From positions 408,968 through 472,967 of the forward strand of contig BDSL01000087.1 in NCBI GenBank assembly GCA_003116995.1: 64,000 nt of DNA. The letters run 5' to 3'. Made by a program: the position numbers and the translations under genes. Numbering within the stretch: position 1 is the first letter of the stretch; every line of letters begins with the position of its first letter. The DNA comes from Yamagishiella unicocca. Lineage: Eukaryota > Chlorophyta > Chlorophyceae > Chlamydomonadales > Volvocaceae. The notes under the pieces are model-generated. The model saw nothing but the letters and a program-made list of their open reading frames with translations. It ran no database searches and was not told where the DNA came from. Positions 1 to 11,393 of this stretch are shown one piece after another.

Positions 1-123
1 GCCAGTGCTTCGGCGGTCTTTCCGTTGGGGCAGGGTAGCTGCCCTTGGCCGGCGTCAGGGCCGGTCAGATGATGTACTCCCCCCCACACCCCTACATCCA
101 CACACGCACACGGATGGACGGAC
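1..123 (-). other. Intron of paralog A running off the left edge
   Basis: It follows the donor at 123 (AAG|GTCCGT). No match to the second membrane exon of copy B is visible, so that exon must lie outside the window. Confidence 0.6.
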
Positions 124-3100
124 CTTCGGCGACCCGAAGTACAGCGTCCCTCCTGTGGCGGCCAGGTACGCGACCCATGGGTCAGCGGAAGAGCGCACGG
201 TGAGCGTCGTCAGCGCGGGGCGCTGCAGGAACGCCGGCTTCTCGTACTGCCACCGTGGGCCCCTGCCGGTCTGGGGATTGGTCGTCACGTAGGTAAAACC
301 TGCGCGCCCAGGGCGGAGAGAGGGGAGCAGGTGCATGACGTAAGCCTCCGGCGCGGAGGAGGGGGTGCGGACTAAGGGGCGCGCACTGGGAGCCGCAGGA
401 CTGCGGTTGGGGCCACAGCATGCGGACGCATGCTGGGGCCCAGGCCGCATTCCGCAACGAGGTGAGGGTGTGCTGGAAGGGGTCTGGATGCGTCTGGACG
501 TGTCAACAGGGCCCGGCATTACCTTTTGGCAGGACGTTGGCTCCGAAGCCGCCGGAACCCAGGGAGGGGTTATTGGAGTCCAGCTGGAACGTGCCGGGCG
601 AACCTGGCGTACGCCCAGAAAACGGATTTGGGCTAAGCAGGATTACAGCATTTTTGCTAGGTTGCGGAGCTAGTAATCTAGATGACGTCAACACTTCAAC
701 AGTTGCGCCCGGCCACGAGGCTGCTGCACCATATCCGGGCGCCCTCGGCCGCGAATCCGTACCTGGCACGTACGACACCTTGACAGCCAGGTCACTGTTG
801 TACGTGTTCGCGTGGCAAATCCATCCCGGGCACTTCAACGACCCGCCGAAGCCGTCCTAGGGCGCGATGAAAAAGGGAGGTGAACGCAACCTCGGTTGAG
901 AGCAGCACAGGGCAGGATTGGCGGCATACGGTGTACGGCATATGGCTCCCTCGCTGCTGCTCCATCCCGTGCCGGTGGCTCGGCCCCGCCCCCGCTGCGG
1001 CGCACATGAGTCGACCTCCAGGGAGGGGAAGACGAACGGACAGTTTGTGGCGCCGATGAAGGCCGGTCGTCACTAGCTATCGGCGCATCAACCACTCACT
1101 GGCTTCAACGCCACAACAAACTTGCCCGCGGCCACCCACCTCAACCATACGTCTATTCCAAACGTCTTTTCTGAACGGGTTTCCTTTCGTACACGGGTTT
1201 TCCTTGCAACCTCCACCAAATGTTTTCCCTAATCGAGTTTTCTTTTCAGTACCGACCCACGGGTTTCCTCTCATACCCCCCACCCGTCCGGGCCCTGGCC
1301 AGGTAAGTTCCGCCGCTGGGTTGGGCCTCTGTTCTGGTAGTTTTTTGCTAGTCGTTGCGTTCTTGTCTGCGGGCGTCGGGACCTGCGTCTGGGCTTTCGC
1401 GTCCCCCATGGCGGCGCGGCGCGGCTTCGGCCTCCTCTCCTGGACGACCGCGGACCTTCTCTGGTAATGACCGGCTTCCTCACGCATCTGGTCGGTATTC
1501 GGGCGGGTCGGGACTGGGACTCCGACTAGGACTGGGACTGGGACCGGACCGCGATGTCCGCTCTCCCATAGCGCACCAACTCCCACAGTTCTCCTGCTAG
1601 CGCCCAAAACCGGTTCTGCGAAAAGTTTACGTGCGTCGCGCGGGGTCCTCGCTTCCTTTCGTCTCGCCGTAGCCGATATAGCTTAGCCGCCAAAGGTCAT
1701 ATTACGACCTTCGGCTTTCGTATCCCCAACCCAGTTCTCCCGCATGCATCTCAAAACTTCTGTTTTAAAAGATTTTTTCGGACATCCACGGGTTTCCCTC
1801 GAACCCGTCCGGGCCCACCACCGACCTTGCACTTCTCCGTGCAGCGCGCCCAGTCGCTTCCATAGCACCGCCGCCTCCCTCCGCAGTGGTTGGCGCCCTC
1901 CAAGCTGTCCATCGCGATGTCCACCTGGCCGGGGCTGAGGCCCACTGCGTAACACGCGGGTGGGAGGGGGCGCATCAGGCCGGGGAGTGGGCGGGTTGGG
2001 TCGCTGAGGGCGAGCAGCTGCTGAGGCTGCAGAGGGCGTCGAGTCCGCTGTCCTAACGACCGCGGCAGCCGAGCCCGGATCCAGGATTGCGGAATCGATT
2101 GCGGAAACGATTGCGGAAACGATTGCGGCGAGTGCCCGAGCACGCCAAGGACGCGCCCGGCTCAGCTCAGCGCAGTTCTGCTGCCAACCCCGCGCATCCC
2201 TCCGAAGGTGCTCGCGCCCCTGGCCTCGAACACCCTGGCCCCCGGGGGACCCACCCAGGTCGGGCAGCTTGGCCAGTGACGTGTTGGAGGCGGCCTCCGG
2301 CTGGGCCACCAGGAACTCGACCTGCGATGCGGTGAGGCCACGGATGACACGACCCAGGTGGGTGCGCCGGAGTACGGCACGAGGTGCGAGACTGTACGGC
2401 GGCGACAGAGGCGTCGGCCAGCGGTAGACCGTACCACAGGTGCTTCTAAAAGGCCCCACAAGTCCCAACATGCGCCGATGCAGGCCAAAGCTGGATGCTA
2501 TCAAGTCAGGGGTCGCCAGCTCATCAAAGGCTAGAACACTCAACCTCGACTGCTATTAGCTGTCCAGGTAAGCCACGCCAGTGAGGAGCCTCGCGTGGTC
2601 CCACAAGGATCAGAAACGTACCGACAAGCACGTCAGTTGCTGGCGGTTGCTAGCGTGTTCTATCCGCGCCGCCAGCTGCCGTCATCGCTGGCCTGCCCCC
2701 CAGTCGCCTTCCGTCTCAACCCCTCCCACCCTCTCTGCCCTCCCTCCTGCCCTCCTGCTCACACCTGCAGATCGCAGCTCACTAGCACGTCGTACTCTAC
2801 ACCCGCGCAAAACGCCAGTTGCTTGATCGACTGGAACCGCTCCGCCTCGTCCAGGTAGACATCCCTTTGACAGGCTTCCGGCTGGTAGTAGGGGGACGCC
2901 AAGAAGGTAATAGGGGACGCCAAGAAGCGGACCGAGATTTCATCTGGCGTGGTCCTCTATCCACAGGACCGGGACTTGCCCATGGTACAGAGAAGCTTGC
3001 TGCCCGAGGTAACCCCAATCCGCCCCCAGGCGCACTTCCCAACAACAAACACGCTGAGTCACGTGCAAGGTCGACGCCGGCCGCCTGCTGCAAATGAGGA

Positions 3101-3888
3101 GCTGACCGACCCAGCTGTGTTTCGCAAGGCAGATGCAACAACGCTTATTGTCGTCTAGGCGGACCCCCACCCGTTGTTTCTTCGTGCTTGCCCACACGTA
3201 GATCACTGGGTGCTGCCTATGGCCCCGCCCCTTACCCCGCCCAAAGTCGAGACGTCCGGCAACCCATTTGTGGTCGAGCAGTTCAGAACGTGAGTTGGTT
3301 GGCGGCCCCAGCCCCGCCGCGGCACGACGCATCGGCAACGCACCAGCAGCTTTATCGTCTGGGCGGCGGCCTGGCAGAGCGGTGTTGCTGGATAAGGCGC
3401 GGTCAGAGAGACGTAGGCCGTGAGCTTTTGGAACTGCTGCCAGCTGCTGGCAGAAGTGGAATCAGTCCACTTTTCCGCTGCAGATTCCACTGACGCTGCA
3501 GTGGCCGAGCGGGTGGCAAGTTAGTTTGTCCGTCATACCAAATTGCGTGGTGATGGCATGCGGATGTTCAGTTGGGCTGCAGGGGGGAATTATCCTTGTG
3601 AGTTGCCCTTCATGGATGCTCGAGTTACAGGCGTTGCGACTGGTGCGGGTCGCGAGCGTGCTCTGCATGCTTGTGCCCATGTGTGCATATATGTTTTTGG
3701 GTGCCCAAGGCCACCGACCCCTTGCAAGTAGCTACACATTCGTTACACTTCAGTCGCTTACTGATTTGATTTGATCGCGACACCGTGTTCACGACAAGCG
3801 TGGTCACGCCCGCGCCGAGCAAGCCAAGGCCAACGAGGGCGACGGAGACGACTGTGATTACTGTCACGAGGGTAGCACTGCAGCATCC
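124..3888 (-). CDS. Tandem paralog A: two-membrane-segment protein with Cys-containing domain (3' end outside window)
   Basis: I do not recognise the family. Eight exons were joined by GT-AG sites with consistent phase: 3888-3762, 3495-3344, 2881-2765, 2321-2255, 1944-1826, 856-763, 603-523, 299-124 (311 codons). The first exon encodes a hydrophobic segment (GLGLLGAGVTTLVV) and is followed by a Trp/Gln-rich block (WQQFQKLTAY), a Cys block ending VSCDLQ, VEFLVAQPEAASN, and a Cys cluster (CGGRRRCYGSDWARC). Then come a C-W-C-ANTY block and a final exon containing LTVRSSADPWVAYLAAT. Seven of the eight exons have exactly the same length as in copy B at 6.9-10.9 kb, which confirms the model; the other is 152 versus 167 nt. 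By analogy with B, the second membrane segment and tail lie left of position 1. The 5' start was not found. An ectodomain between two membrane anchors is inferred, not shown. Confidence 0.75.
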
Positions 3889-5398
3889 CTACAAAATTAG
3901 CATTCAGGTATGAGGTCCAGCTCCCGATTTCTGAGGTGGGAGCACGGCAACTCGAAGGCTCACTCACCCCGCCTTTGCCAGGCATTTCCGTGAGTGCTTT
4001 GCCGTTGGGAGCTCACTATATATTCTTTAAACTATAGCACTTGCCGAACTGCGAAGGCTACGTAACGTCGTCGCCAATACCATAAACATAGTACGCGGAT
4101 ACTGCTTTCCTGGGCTAGAGTGTATTTTGAACCCCTCCTGCATAAAAACGCACTGAGGAGAAAGTATGGAGGCAACGACTTCCTCGTACGGGTAGCACAG
4201 GTTGACGTATGTGTGTATGTATGGGGAAAAGGACGACACATGCCATCCTGTAGAAATCACACCGACCGTGGCTCATAAATTGCAATAATTATAACCACAA
4301 TTTTAGCGTCGTTCGTGGCGGTGAATGGTGAAACACTGTCGGTAAAACGATACGAATGGGTCCCCGTGGCACCGGCACAAGCCTGCTTGCGGCCCACGAA
4401 GAAAGGCAGAAGCACAATCTTCCCTAGGATAACCGAGAGGAGATAGCCAGAAATGTGTTCATTGCCGGGTTGCGTCTCGATAGATGGCCTTGCCCTTTCC
4501 TACAGCTGAACTATTAACAAATAATAACTGAAATTATAAAAATATTGCGTTTTAAAACCACCCAGAATGCCAATGTCGACAGCAGTGGTCCATCGGTTGA
4601 ATAGGGTTTGATCGTTGCTCCGTCCACTCCGTCTCGCGCCCGCTGCGCTTGCCTAAAACTGCAAATTTTAAAAAAATTGCAATACATATTAACTAATTCT
4701 CCGCTCAATCACACAAGATCCTCGTCCTCAATTGACCACCCTATTTTCGGAGCTGATGAGCACGAAGCAGCAGAATGCAGTTAGAAACTACCTGGGAGAA
4801 GGTGGGGTGCGGGCATGGGTGGTACATTTCCGACCTGTGCTCCATCAAACGCAGCGGGAATGGTGGGCTGTCCCGGCACCTGCAGCATTCGTCTGCCGTC
4901 CGCCATAGTGAGTGCTGAGCGGCAGCATCAGCAGCATAAGTATCAGCATCAGCAGCAGGGCGGCAGGTTGGGATGCTTCGGCCGCAACGGCCACTGGTGC
5001 GAAGTCCCTGACCCTCCGTGACCACCTTAGTAACATGCTCTTCCGTGCTAATCGCACAAGACGACTGGATCTAGCACCCATCCTGCCGTCAAGGCCCTGT
5101 CAAGGTGACATACAAACCAACGAGACAGGAAGAAGGAAACACTTAAGCAGCATTGGAAAGCCCGGAAGCCCGTCAGATGTACGTATCACGCAAGAGAATG
5201 AACTTCCGCTGACCGCTAGCTGGCGCTAGCGCCTCCTTCCAGGTATTGACAGCTGACAGAAAGTCGAAACAGCGATATGATAGGTGAAAATTTTAAACGT
5301 ATGAAGCCGTCCTGGATCCATCTGGAGTCCGCTCGCAGCAGTTGCACTCAGCTGTACCACCCTCTAGGCGCGCGCAAATGCGTGCACCGGTCCTCCGC
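3889..5398. other. Region upstream of paralog A, no supported gene
   Basis: This should hold the 5' exon(s) and promoter of copy A, but no frame matches the candidate first exon of copy B. The stretch around 4260-4720 is clearly richer in A/T than its surroundings. Short CAG/CAT runs near 4920-4960 give low-complexity frames only. Confidence 0.5.
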
Positions 5399-5403
5399 GT
5401 ACG

Positions 5404-6294
5404 ACGTAGTAGTAACTGTTACAGTGGGCCCCAGACCGTAAGGTAGAGCCATCGGGCGCATCGCCTGACACCGAAAGAGACGCAGGAAGAAGAACAAACT
5501 AGCCGACCGAGATATGGCAAACCACCAGGAACCCCGACCAAGGAGCCAGAGAACAAACAGCGCCACGAAGCACCAAGGGGAAAGCAGCCTAAACGGCCCC
5601 CTATCAATAGTGCACCAACTGCGGCCCAAGCAGCCCCTCGACCAGAGCAACCAGCAGCGCGCCTCAAAAAGTTGAGTAGAAGCCCCCAACCTGAGACCCA
5701 AGAGAATTCCTCCCACAACGGACCAGCGCCCAGCCCGAAGTAAGGAGGAGCAGAAAGGGAGCTCCCGCAGGAGCACCGGCCATCCGGGGCTTAATCCGAC
5801 CCCTCACGTCTGAGCGCCGGGCCAACACACACTCGTCGGCCCTGAACAACCCGCACCAGGGGGGGGGTGGGGATCAACCCCTCCCCAGTCCCCACCCCTT
5901 ATTCGGGATCCCTAGTGCCGCGAAACCCGCAAACGGGACCAAAAGTCCACTATCCCACGCCAAATCGCACGATCACGCAAACTGATACCAGGGGAGATCC
6001 CTTCCGACGCCTTTAAAGCAGCCGCCGTGTACCGCTTCCCAGCCTCCATCGCGCTGACGGCCGCTAGCACCACGATGTCCCAAACACATTGCTGCACCCC
6101 CGGAGGGGCCAGTACCAACCACACGCTGCCGAGGGGAAAGCCCGGCTGGCACCACACCAGGGTACTCACCACAACATCCCACAACCGCACGGAGAGGCGT
6201 ACGCGTCGATTAATATAAGCAGTGCTCCCGCGCATGCAAGGCCTACACCATTCCTGCCAAGTGTCCAGCACAATGTAACAGTTACTACTGCTAC
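5404..6294. mobile_element. Possible ~890-bp element bounded by short inverted repeats
   Basis: A sequence near 5404-5420 (core agtagtaactgttaca) recurs in reverse complement near 6274-6290. The copies are on opposite strands about 890 bp apart. The interior encodes only weak frames on the minus strand (5912-6271, 5348-5776) that I cannot assign. A foldback or non-autonomous DNA transposon would fit. No convincing target-site duplication was seen. The core is itself nearly palindromic, which weakens the case. Confidence 0.3.
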
Positions 6295-6383
6295 GATGCC
6301 GCTATCAATAGCCAGTGCCGTTACGAGTCGTCCAGGGGGTAAACATACGCGAGCGATAGCGTTTTTCCTACTTTGTTACCCGA

Positions 6384-6482
6384 GCTTGATCGCAAACGAA
6401 TCCCACGCCATGGATCCATGCTTGATCGCAAACGAATTCCACGCCGTGGATCCATGCTTGATCGCAAATGAATCCCACGCAA
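6384..6482. repeat. 36-bp tandem repeat, about 2.7 copies
   Basis: Units start at 6384, 6420 and 6456 with gcttgatcgcaaacgaat. The copies differ at a few bases and the last is truncated. The repeat lies downstream of the stop of paralog B. Confidence 0.9.
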
Positions 6483-6913
6483 CGAATTGGCACCACGGCA
6501 AAGGATCGCACCACGAAGGTGGCTGCTCCCTGCATGTCCTGGACATTCCCTGTCATCCTCGCTACCACAAGCCACGTCATGTCGTTGGTGACTCATCATA
6601 AGATACCCACACATGTGCTCTATGGCCTCGGCTGGTCCCAGGTCCCTGGTCGCCTGGTCCCAACAATACAAAGCAATACGCAGCTTTGGATCAGTAGGCC
6701 AGGTTCTCCTGCATGCGAATACAACCGAGTGTACGAAACGTTCCCGATCGGTTTTGCGTTTTGAGTGCCGACCGACGGGCTTCCTCTTAACCTCCTCCTC
6801 CCCCTCAGTTTTGAGGCTCCCCTTCGACCCCACAGATGAACCAGGAGTGGTAATCGAATTACTCCTATTCATGTCGTACCCCACACGCGGCGGAGGGCTT
6901 AAGGCGGTGTGGG

Positions 6914-9900
6914 CTAGGGGGCATTCGGCGCGCCTGGAGCAGCCTGCTGCTGCGGCTGCTGGGGCGGCGGCAGCGGCTGCTGCTGGGACGGCGGCGGCGG
7001 CAGCGGCGGTCCTTGGCCTAACGGATTCGGCGGCAGCGGCGGCGGCGGGTAGTAGCCCCCCGGTTGCTGTTGCTGGGGCGCCATGCCAGGCAGTGGGGTG
7101 TACACGGCGCCAGGGGGCGGCGGAGGGTAGGGGTAAGCGCTCATGGGGGGGAGCGTGTTGCCCCCGGCGGGCGGGGCGTAGGGCGGATAGGGTGTGTAGA
7201 CTGCGTACATCTGCTGCTGCTGCGGCGGCGGCCCCTCCGGCGCGACGGGGCGATCCGAGTCCCCAGACAACCTGCAAGGCGGCGGTGCAGGGAAGTTCCG
7301 GAGGCGAATAATTTGCATTAAAGTGCGGACTGGCAATTGCCCGATGGAAGGGGCCAGGTATGGAATGGCAATTGCCCGGTGGAAGGGGCCAGGTATGGAA
7401 TGGCAATTGCCCGGTGGAAGGGGCCAGGTATGGAATGGCAATTGCCCGGTGGAAGGGGCCAGGTATGGAATGGCAAGGTTGACCGCAGCAGGGGGCTGGT
7501 GAAGGCAAGGCAACGCTGCAGAAAAGTGCGATTGTCGGCCTGGGCAGGGCCTTTGGGCGTAGTGAGCAGCGAGGGATAGGACGTCGTCGGTGTCCCACAC
7601 CTCCCTCCCCAGCTCACTCATGCATCATGCCCCACGCTGATCCGCTGCAGCACCCGTCCGGCCGTGCCGTTCGGTTGCGGTTGTACACGGAACGGGCGTA
7701 CAGCAGGTACACAAGGAAGACAATGACGGAGAGCAGCGCCACCGAGCCGAGGGTGATGCACGTGATGGACACCGCCATGTAGGTATCCTGCAACCGGGGA
7801 AGGGCGTCGGGGGCTGGGGTTAGTGCGGGCACGGCGTGTGTTTTCACCGGGCAGGAGATATCGCCCCCAGCCCACGGGTTTCCCCTTAGCACAGCGGGCA
7901 CAAGTGAATGAACCCCTCCATTCAGGCCCGTTCGCCGAGCCACACAAACATACGAGCGCACCTCCGACACGCCGAAGTACATCGACCCCTGGGTCGCAGC
8001 CAGGTACGCGACCCATGGGTCAGAGGAGGAGCGCACGGTGAGCGTCGTGAAGGAGGGCTGCCTGATGAACACCTGGTTGTCGTACTGCCACCTGGGCGCC
8101 CTGCCGCTCTGGGGATTGTAGCTCATGTACGAGAAGGCTGCGAAGCGCGCAAGGGGCCGCCGGCCCAAACCGTCAGCCGATGGGTCAGAGGATAGGGTGC
8201 CCGCAACCGCCAGGCGCAAAACACATCGTGTTGTCTACAATCGACAATCGGATTGAAACCTCAGCAAGGATGCAGCGGCCCGCGAGCAGCGACGTTTAAA
8301 AGTGCGCTGCGGCACCAGAGAGCAACCGAGTCGACAAGGGCGTACTACTACCTTTGGGCAGGACGTTGGCTCCGAAGCCACCGGGACCCAGGGACGGGTA
8401 GTTGGAGTCCAGCTGAAACTTGCCGGGTGAGCCTGCCGTACGTCACACAACAAAAAATGGCCTCTCAAACAGGAGTATGATATTTTGGGCTTGGCCGCGA
8501 AACTAACAGTACGGATGACATCAAGCACGTCCGACCGCCTGGCCACGAGGCTGCGGCACCATATCCGGGCACCCTCGGCCCCGAATCCGTACCTGGCACG
8601 TACGACACCTTGACAGCCAGGTTGCCGACATAGGTGTTTGCCGTGCATACCCAGTTGCTGCACCTCATCGATCCACCGTACACGTTCTGAGGCGTGACAG
8701 ATAGGATTGGGATTGCGAGGAGAAAAAAGCTTGGAGCGATAGCTGGGTTCCGTCTATAAGGGCGCAGGCACCCCCACCACGCACGACCTTACCAGCACTT
8801 GTACACGTGCCATGGCACGCCTTCTCATCCATGTTGTTACAGACGAACACCACCTCTGTACCATTTCGTCCACATCATCCAGGGGCGCATAAACCAGCTA
8901 CACGCCAGGAAGCCGTAACGGTAAAGGGATACTCGAGCGCTCCGTCGCATCACCATTTTAGCTCCGATACCGCTCACGTTTACGTTTCCCGCACCATCCA
9001 CCTCCCTCCTGTCCTACCCGCCCGACATCCTCCCTTCGCGGTCCCGCCCGGCGCTCACCCTACAGGTCGAGCCGCAGTTGTCCCAGTCGCGTCCAGAGCA
9101 GCGTATGTCCCCGCTGCATTTGTTCTTGCCCTCAATTTCTGCCATCCAAATGTCCACCTGGCCAGGAGCGGGACCCACTGTGCGTGCAGGGAGGCAGGGG
9201 CGTGCAAGCCAGAGGGTGGGCGGGACGGGTCCTGAGGCGCCCGGTGAAGGTGGCGGAGGATGCGGCGGTGGCGCACCGACCAGGGGAGGCCGTGCCGAGT
9301 GATGCGAGTGAGCCGCCAGGACCTCCACTACCGTGGGGTTGCGAGGAGAGAAAGCGACCCTACTCGGGGGTCAAAACTATAGTGGCTGGGCATGCACATG
9401 GTGGCCAAGCCAACCCCTGACATTCCGAGCACGCCAAGGACGAGCCCGGCTCAGCTCAGCCCAGTTCTGCTGCCAACCCCGCGCATCTCTCCGAAGGTGC
9501 TCGTGCCCCTCGCCACAAACACCCTGGCCCCCGGGGGACTCACCCAGGTCGGGCAGCTTGGTCAGTGACGTGTTGGAGGCGGCCTCCGGCTGGGCCACCA
9601 GGAACTCGACCTGCGATACGGTGAGGCCACGGATAACACGACCCAGATGGGTGCGCGGAGTACGGCACGTCTAAGCATGAAAAGGCGTAACCGCGGATGA
9701 CAGGAAGGCGTAAGAACCCCAGCTCACAGCACGAGGTGCGAGACTGTACGGCGGCATGCACGCCCACCGGGTCGGCAACCAAGCGGCATGCCGTAGTACG
9801 TCATGCCAGTGCGTTTGGAGGAACATATACCTCACACGGTTTGGCTTGCGACTGTGCCAGCCGCACCAAACTTGCAAAGACACGGCCAAAAGGTTTGGAC

Positions 9901-10944
9901 ATCGGCAGTGGGCAAGGCGCAAGCTCTTTCCTTCACTCTCCTTGCAGTGCCCAATTCGCCCAATGGATGTCCCTGTTGGCCGATTGCACACCTTCCAATT
10001 TACCGGTATAGTATAACACTAATCCAAGCACCCCGCTCACACCCACCTGCAGATCGCATGACACCAAATTGAAGTAATTCACGCTGGCGCAGAATGCCAG
10101 CTGCTTTACCGACTGGAAGCGTTGCCCCTCGTCCAGATACACGTCACGAGGACAGGCTTCGGGCTGGACAGATTTAGGGTTTTAGGGTTTTAGGGGGGGG
10201 TTAGCAGCGGATACGAACCGGAGTGGGGGACTTCGTCAGCCCACACGAGGTGGCGAACGAATGAGCACACTGGGGAGGTGTCGGGTGCCCTCCCAGGGTG
10301 ACTTTCAGCCCTCAACCTCGTACGTATCCGCCCATAGAATTGATCCATTCACTGCGGTATACTCCCACTTATGCCGGTAAGCCGTGCAGATCTTACAATC
10401 GTCCCACCCCACCCTCCAAGCAACGCACTGTCAGCTTGATCATACCCCATCCTCCAAGCAAACGCACCGTCAGCTTGATAGTCGCGGCGACTGACTGACA
10501 GGGCGATGATCCTCCGGAAGAACTAGCTCCAGGCCCCACCGTCAGGGATGCATAGGCTGTGAGCTTTTGGAACTGCTGCCAGCCGCTTGGGGAACTGGGA
10601 TCCTCCCACTTCTCCACAGCGTCGTCAACGGTACCTGCGTGCAGCGACAGCGTTTATGCTCCCTTGTAACTCAAATGTGGGTTCCACAGGAAGGGGTCGT
10701 AGGTTAAGCAGGAGTGCGGAGTTGCTGTTTGGTTCCTGCCGTAGTTTGGTGTCGAAGAGGGGAAGGGTCCTTGTCGAGTTGCGCCACATTTCTGTCACTG
10801 CGTATTCAGTTGCTTACTTATTTGTTTTGATCGCTCCTCCCTCAGGACGAGTAACGCGGTCAAGCCAAAGCCTAAAATACCGATGCCACAGATGGTGGTC
10901 ACAGTAATCGTGGTGACCGTAACGCAAAGAGCATTGCAACATCC
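6914..10944 (-). CDS. Tandem paralog B: two-membrane-segment protein with Pro/Gln-rich tail
   Basis: Family not recognised. Exons: 10944-10818, 10634-10468, 10163-10047, 9610-9544, 9177-9059, 8686-8593, 8432-8352, 8137-7962, 7787-7654, 7271-6914 (480 codons with stop, all phases agree). Order of parts: membrane segment (GIGILGFGLTALLVL), WQQFQKLTAY block, PEAC...VSCDLQ block, VEFLVAQPEAASN, Cys cluster (CSGDIRCSGRDWDNC), C-W-C-ANTY block and the LTVRSSSDPWVAYLAAT block. A second membrane segment (LGSVALLSVIVFLVYLLYA) and a tail of about 118 residues dominated by Pro, Gln and Tyr follow. The final donor (GTGCTG at about 7653) is weak but gives the only frame into the Pro-rich exon. A possible extra 63-nt exon at 8855-8793 has no match in A and was left out. 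The 5' end is uncertain; see the candidate first exon at 11145-11393. A cell-surface or vesicle membrane protein with a flexible cytosolic tail is an inference from layout. Confidence 0.75.
7332..7476. repeat. 35-bp tandem repeat in the last intron of paralog B, 4 copies
   Basis: Units starting ggcaattgcc occur at 7332, 7367, 7402 and 7437, with a partial fifth at 7472. They lie between the second-membrane-segment exon and the Pro-rich tail exon and explain the repetitive minus-strand frames seen there. Confidence 0.9.
10173..10200 (+). repeat. Interstitial telomere-like repeat (TTTTAGGG type)
   Basis: Three consecutive TTTAGGG/TTTTAGGG units are followed by extra Gs. TTTTAGGG is the known telomere unit of Chlamydomonas and relatives. 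The tract sits in an intron of paralog B, about 10 bp upstream (in minus-strand sense) of the acceptor of exon 10163-10047. Confidence 0.85.
10411..10480. repeat. ~40-bp tandem duplication spanning a splice donor
   Basis: A block containing caagca(a)acgcac(t/c)gtcagcttgat occurs twice in succession. On the minus strand each copy contains the exon end ATCAAGCTGAC followed by a GTGCGT-like donor. The second exon of paralog B therefore has a duplicated potential 5' splice site. Confidence 0.7.
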
Positions 10945-11144
10945 CTGTGTAAATAATGAGTTCGAGAAACAGTCAGACGACGACTTGCAAGGGGGAGGCA
11001 ATGGTCACTCGAAGTCTCACTCACTCGGCCCTTGCCCGAGCCCATTTCTGGGAATGGGTCGGCTAGATTTCTGCTGGAATTTCAAGGAAACACGATTAAT
11101 TTATGTCATTTTATATGCTCAATTTGCCGGTTGTATACACTCAC

Positions 11145-11393
11145 TTTGCCGTCTGTATACACTGCCTGGAACTCAACTGCGGATACTATATATTTGCGGT
11201 CGATGTAGCGAAACCAGTCGACATCTGGTCGTGTCGCAAAATGATCTCCGGGTGAGCACGTCAAGTTCAGGGGCTTTAGCACACAAAGAAAGCGGCGACC
11301 ACGCGACCAGAGTACGGCCGGACGTTCGTTCGTAGTACGGGCGCAAATGCTCATACACAGGACCATAAGGACATGAAACACATCTTCTACCAT
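11145..11393 (-). CDS. Candidate 5' exon of paralog B
   Basis: An open frame starts at an ATG whose first codons are hydrophobic (FHVLMVLCMSICA, signal-peptide-like). It contains an LNLTC glycosylation-type site and ends at a good donor (AAA|GTGAGT) in phase 0, which matches the phase-0 acceptor of the membrane exon at 10944. I could not find a counterpart upstream of copy A. A signal peptide followed by the membrane segment would put the Cys-rich part on the cytosolic side, which argues against the join. Confidence 0.35.

Noticed and set aside
1077..1607. 176-codon minus-strand ORF
   Set aside because: It lies inside the intron between phased exons 1944-1826 and 856-763 of paralog A and has repetitive Lys/Pro/Gly composition.
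5912..6271. C-terminal fragment of a non-LTR retrotransposon on the minus strand
   Set aside because: The frame vaguely recalls LINE C-terminal tails, but no reverse-transcriptase motif or neighbouring ORF is visible and the short inverted repeats around it suggest another type of element.
6321..7598. 425-codon minus-strand ORF overlapping the end of paralog B
   Set aside because: It is in a different frame from the phased Pro-rich exon, runs through a 35-bp tandem repeat and an intron, and its second half is a 36-bp repeat translation.
8793..8855. Extra 63-nt exon of paralog B
   Set aside because: Splice sites are present and length is a multiple of three, but the in-phase reading is basic and unlike the Cys-rich alternative frame, and paralog A has no counterpart. 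Left as unproven.
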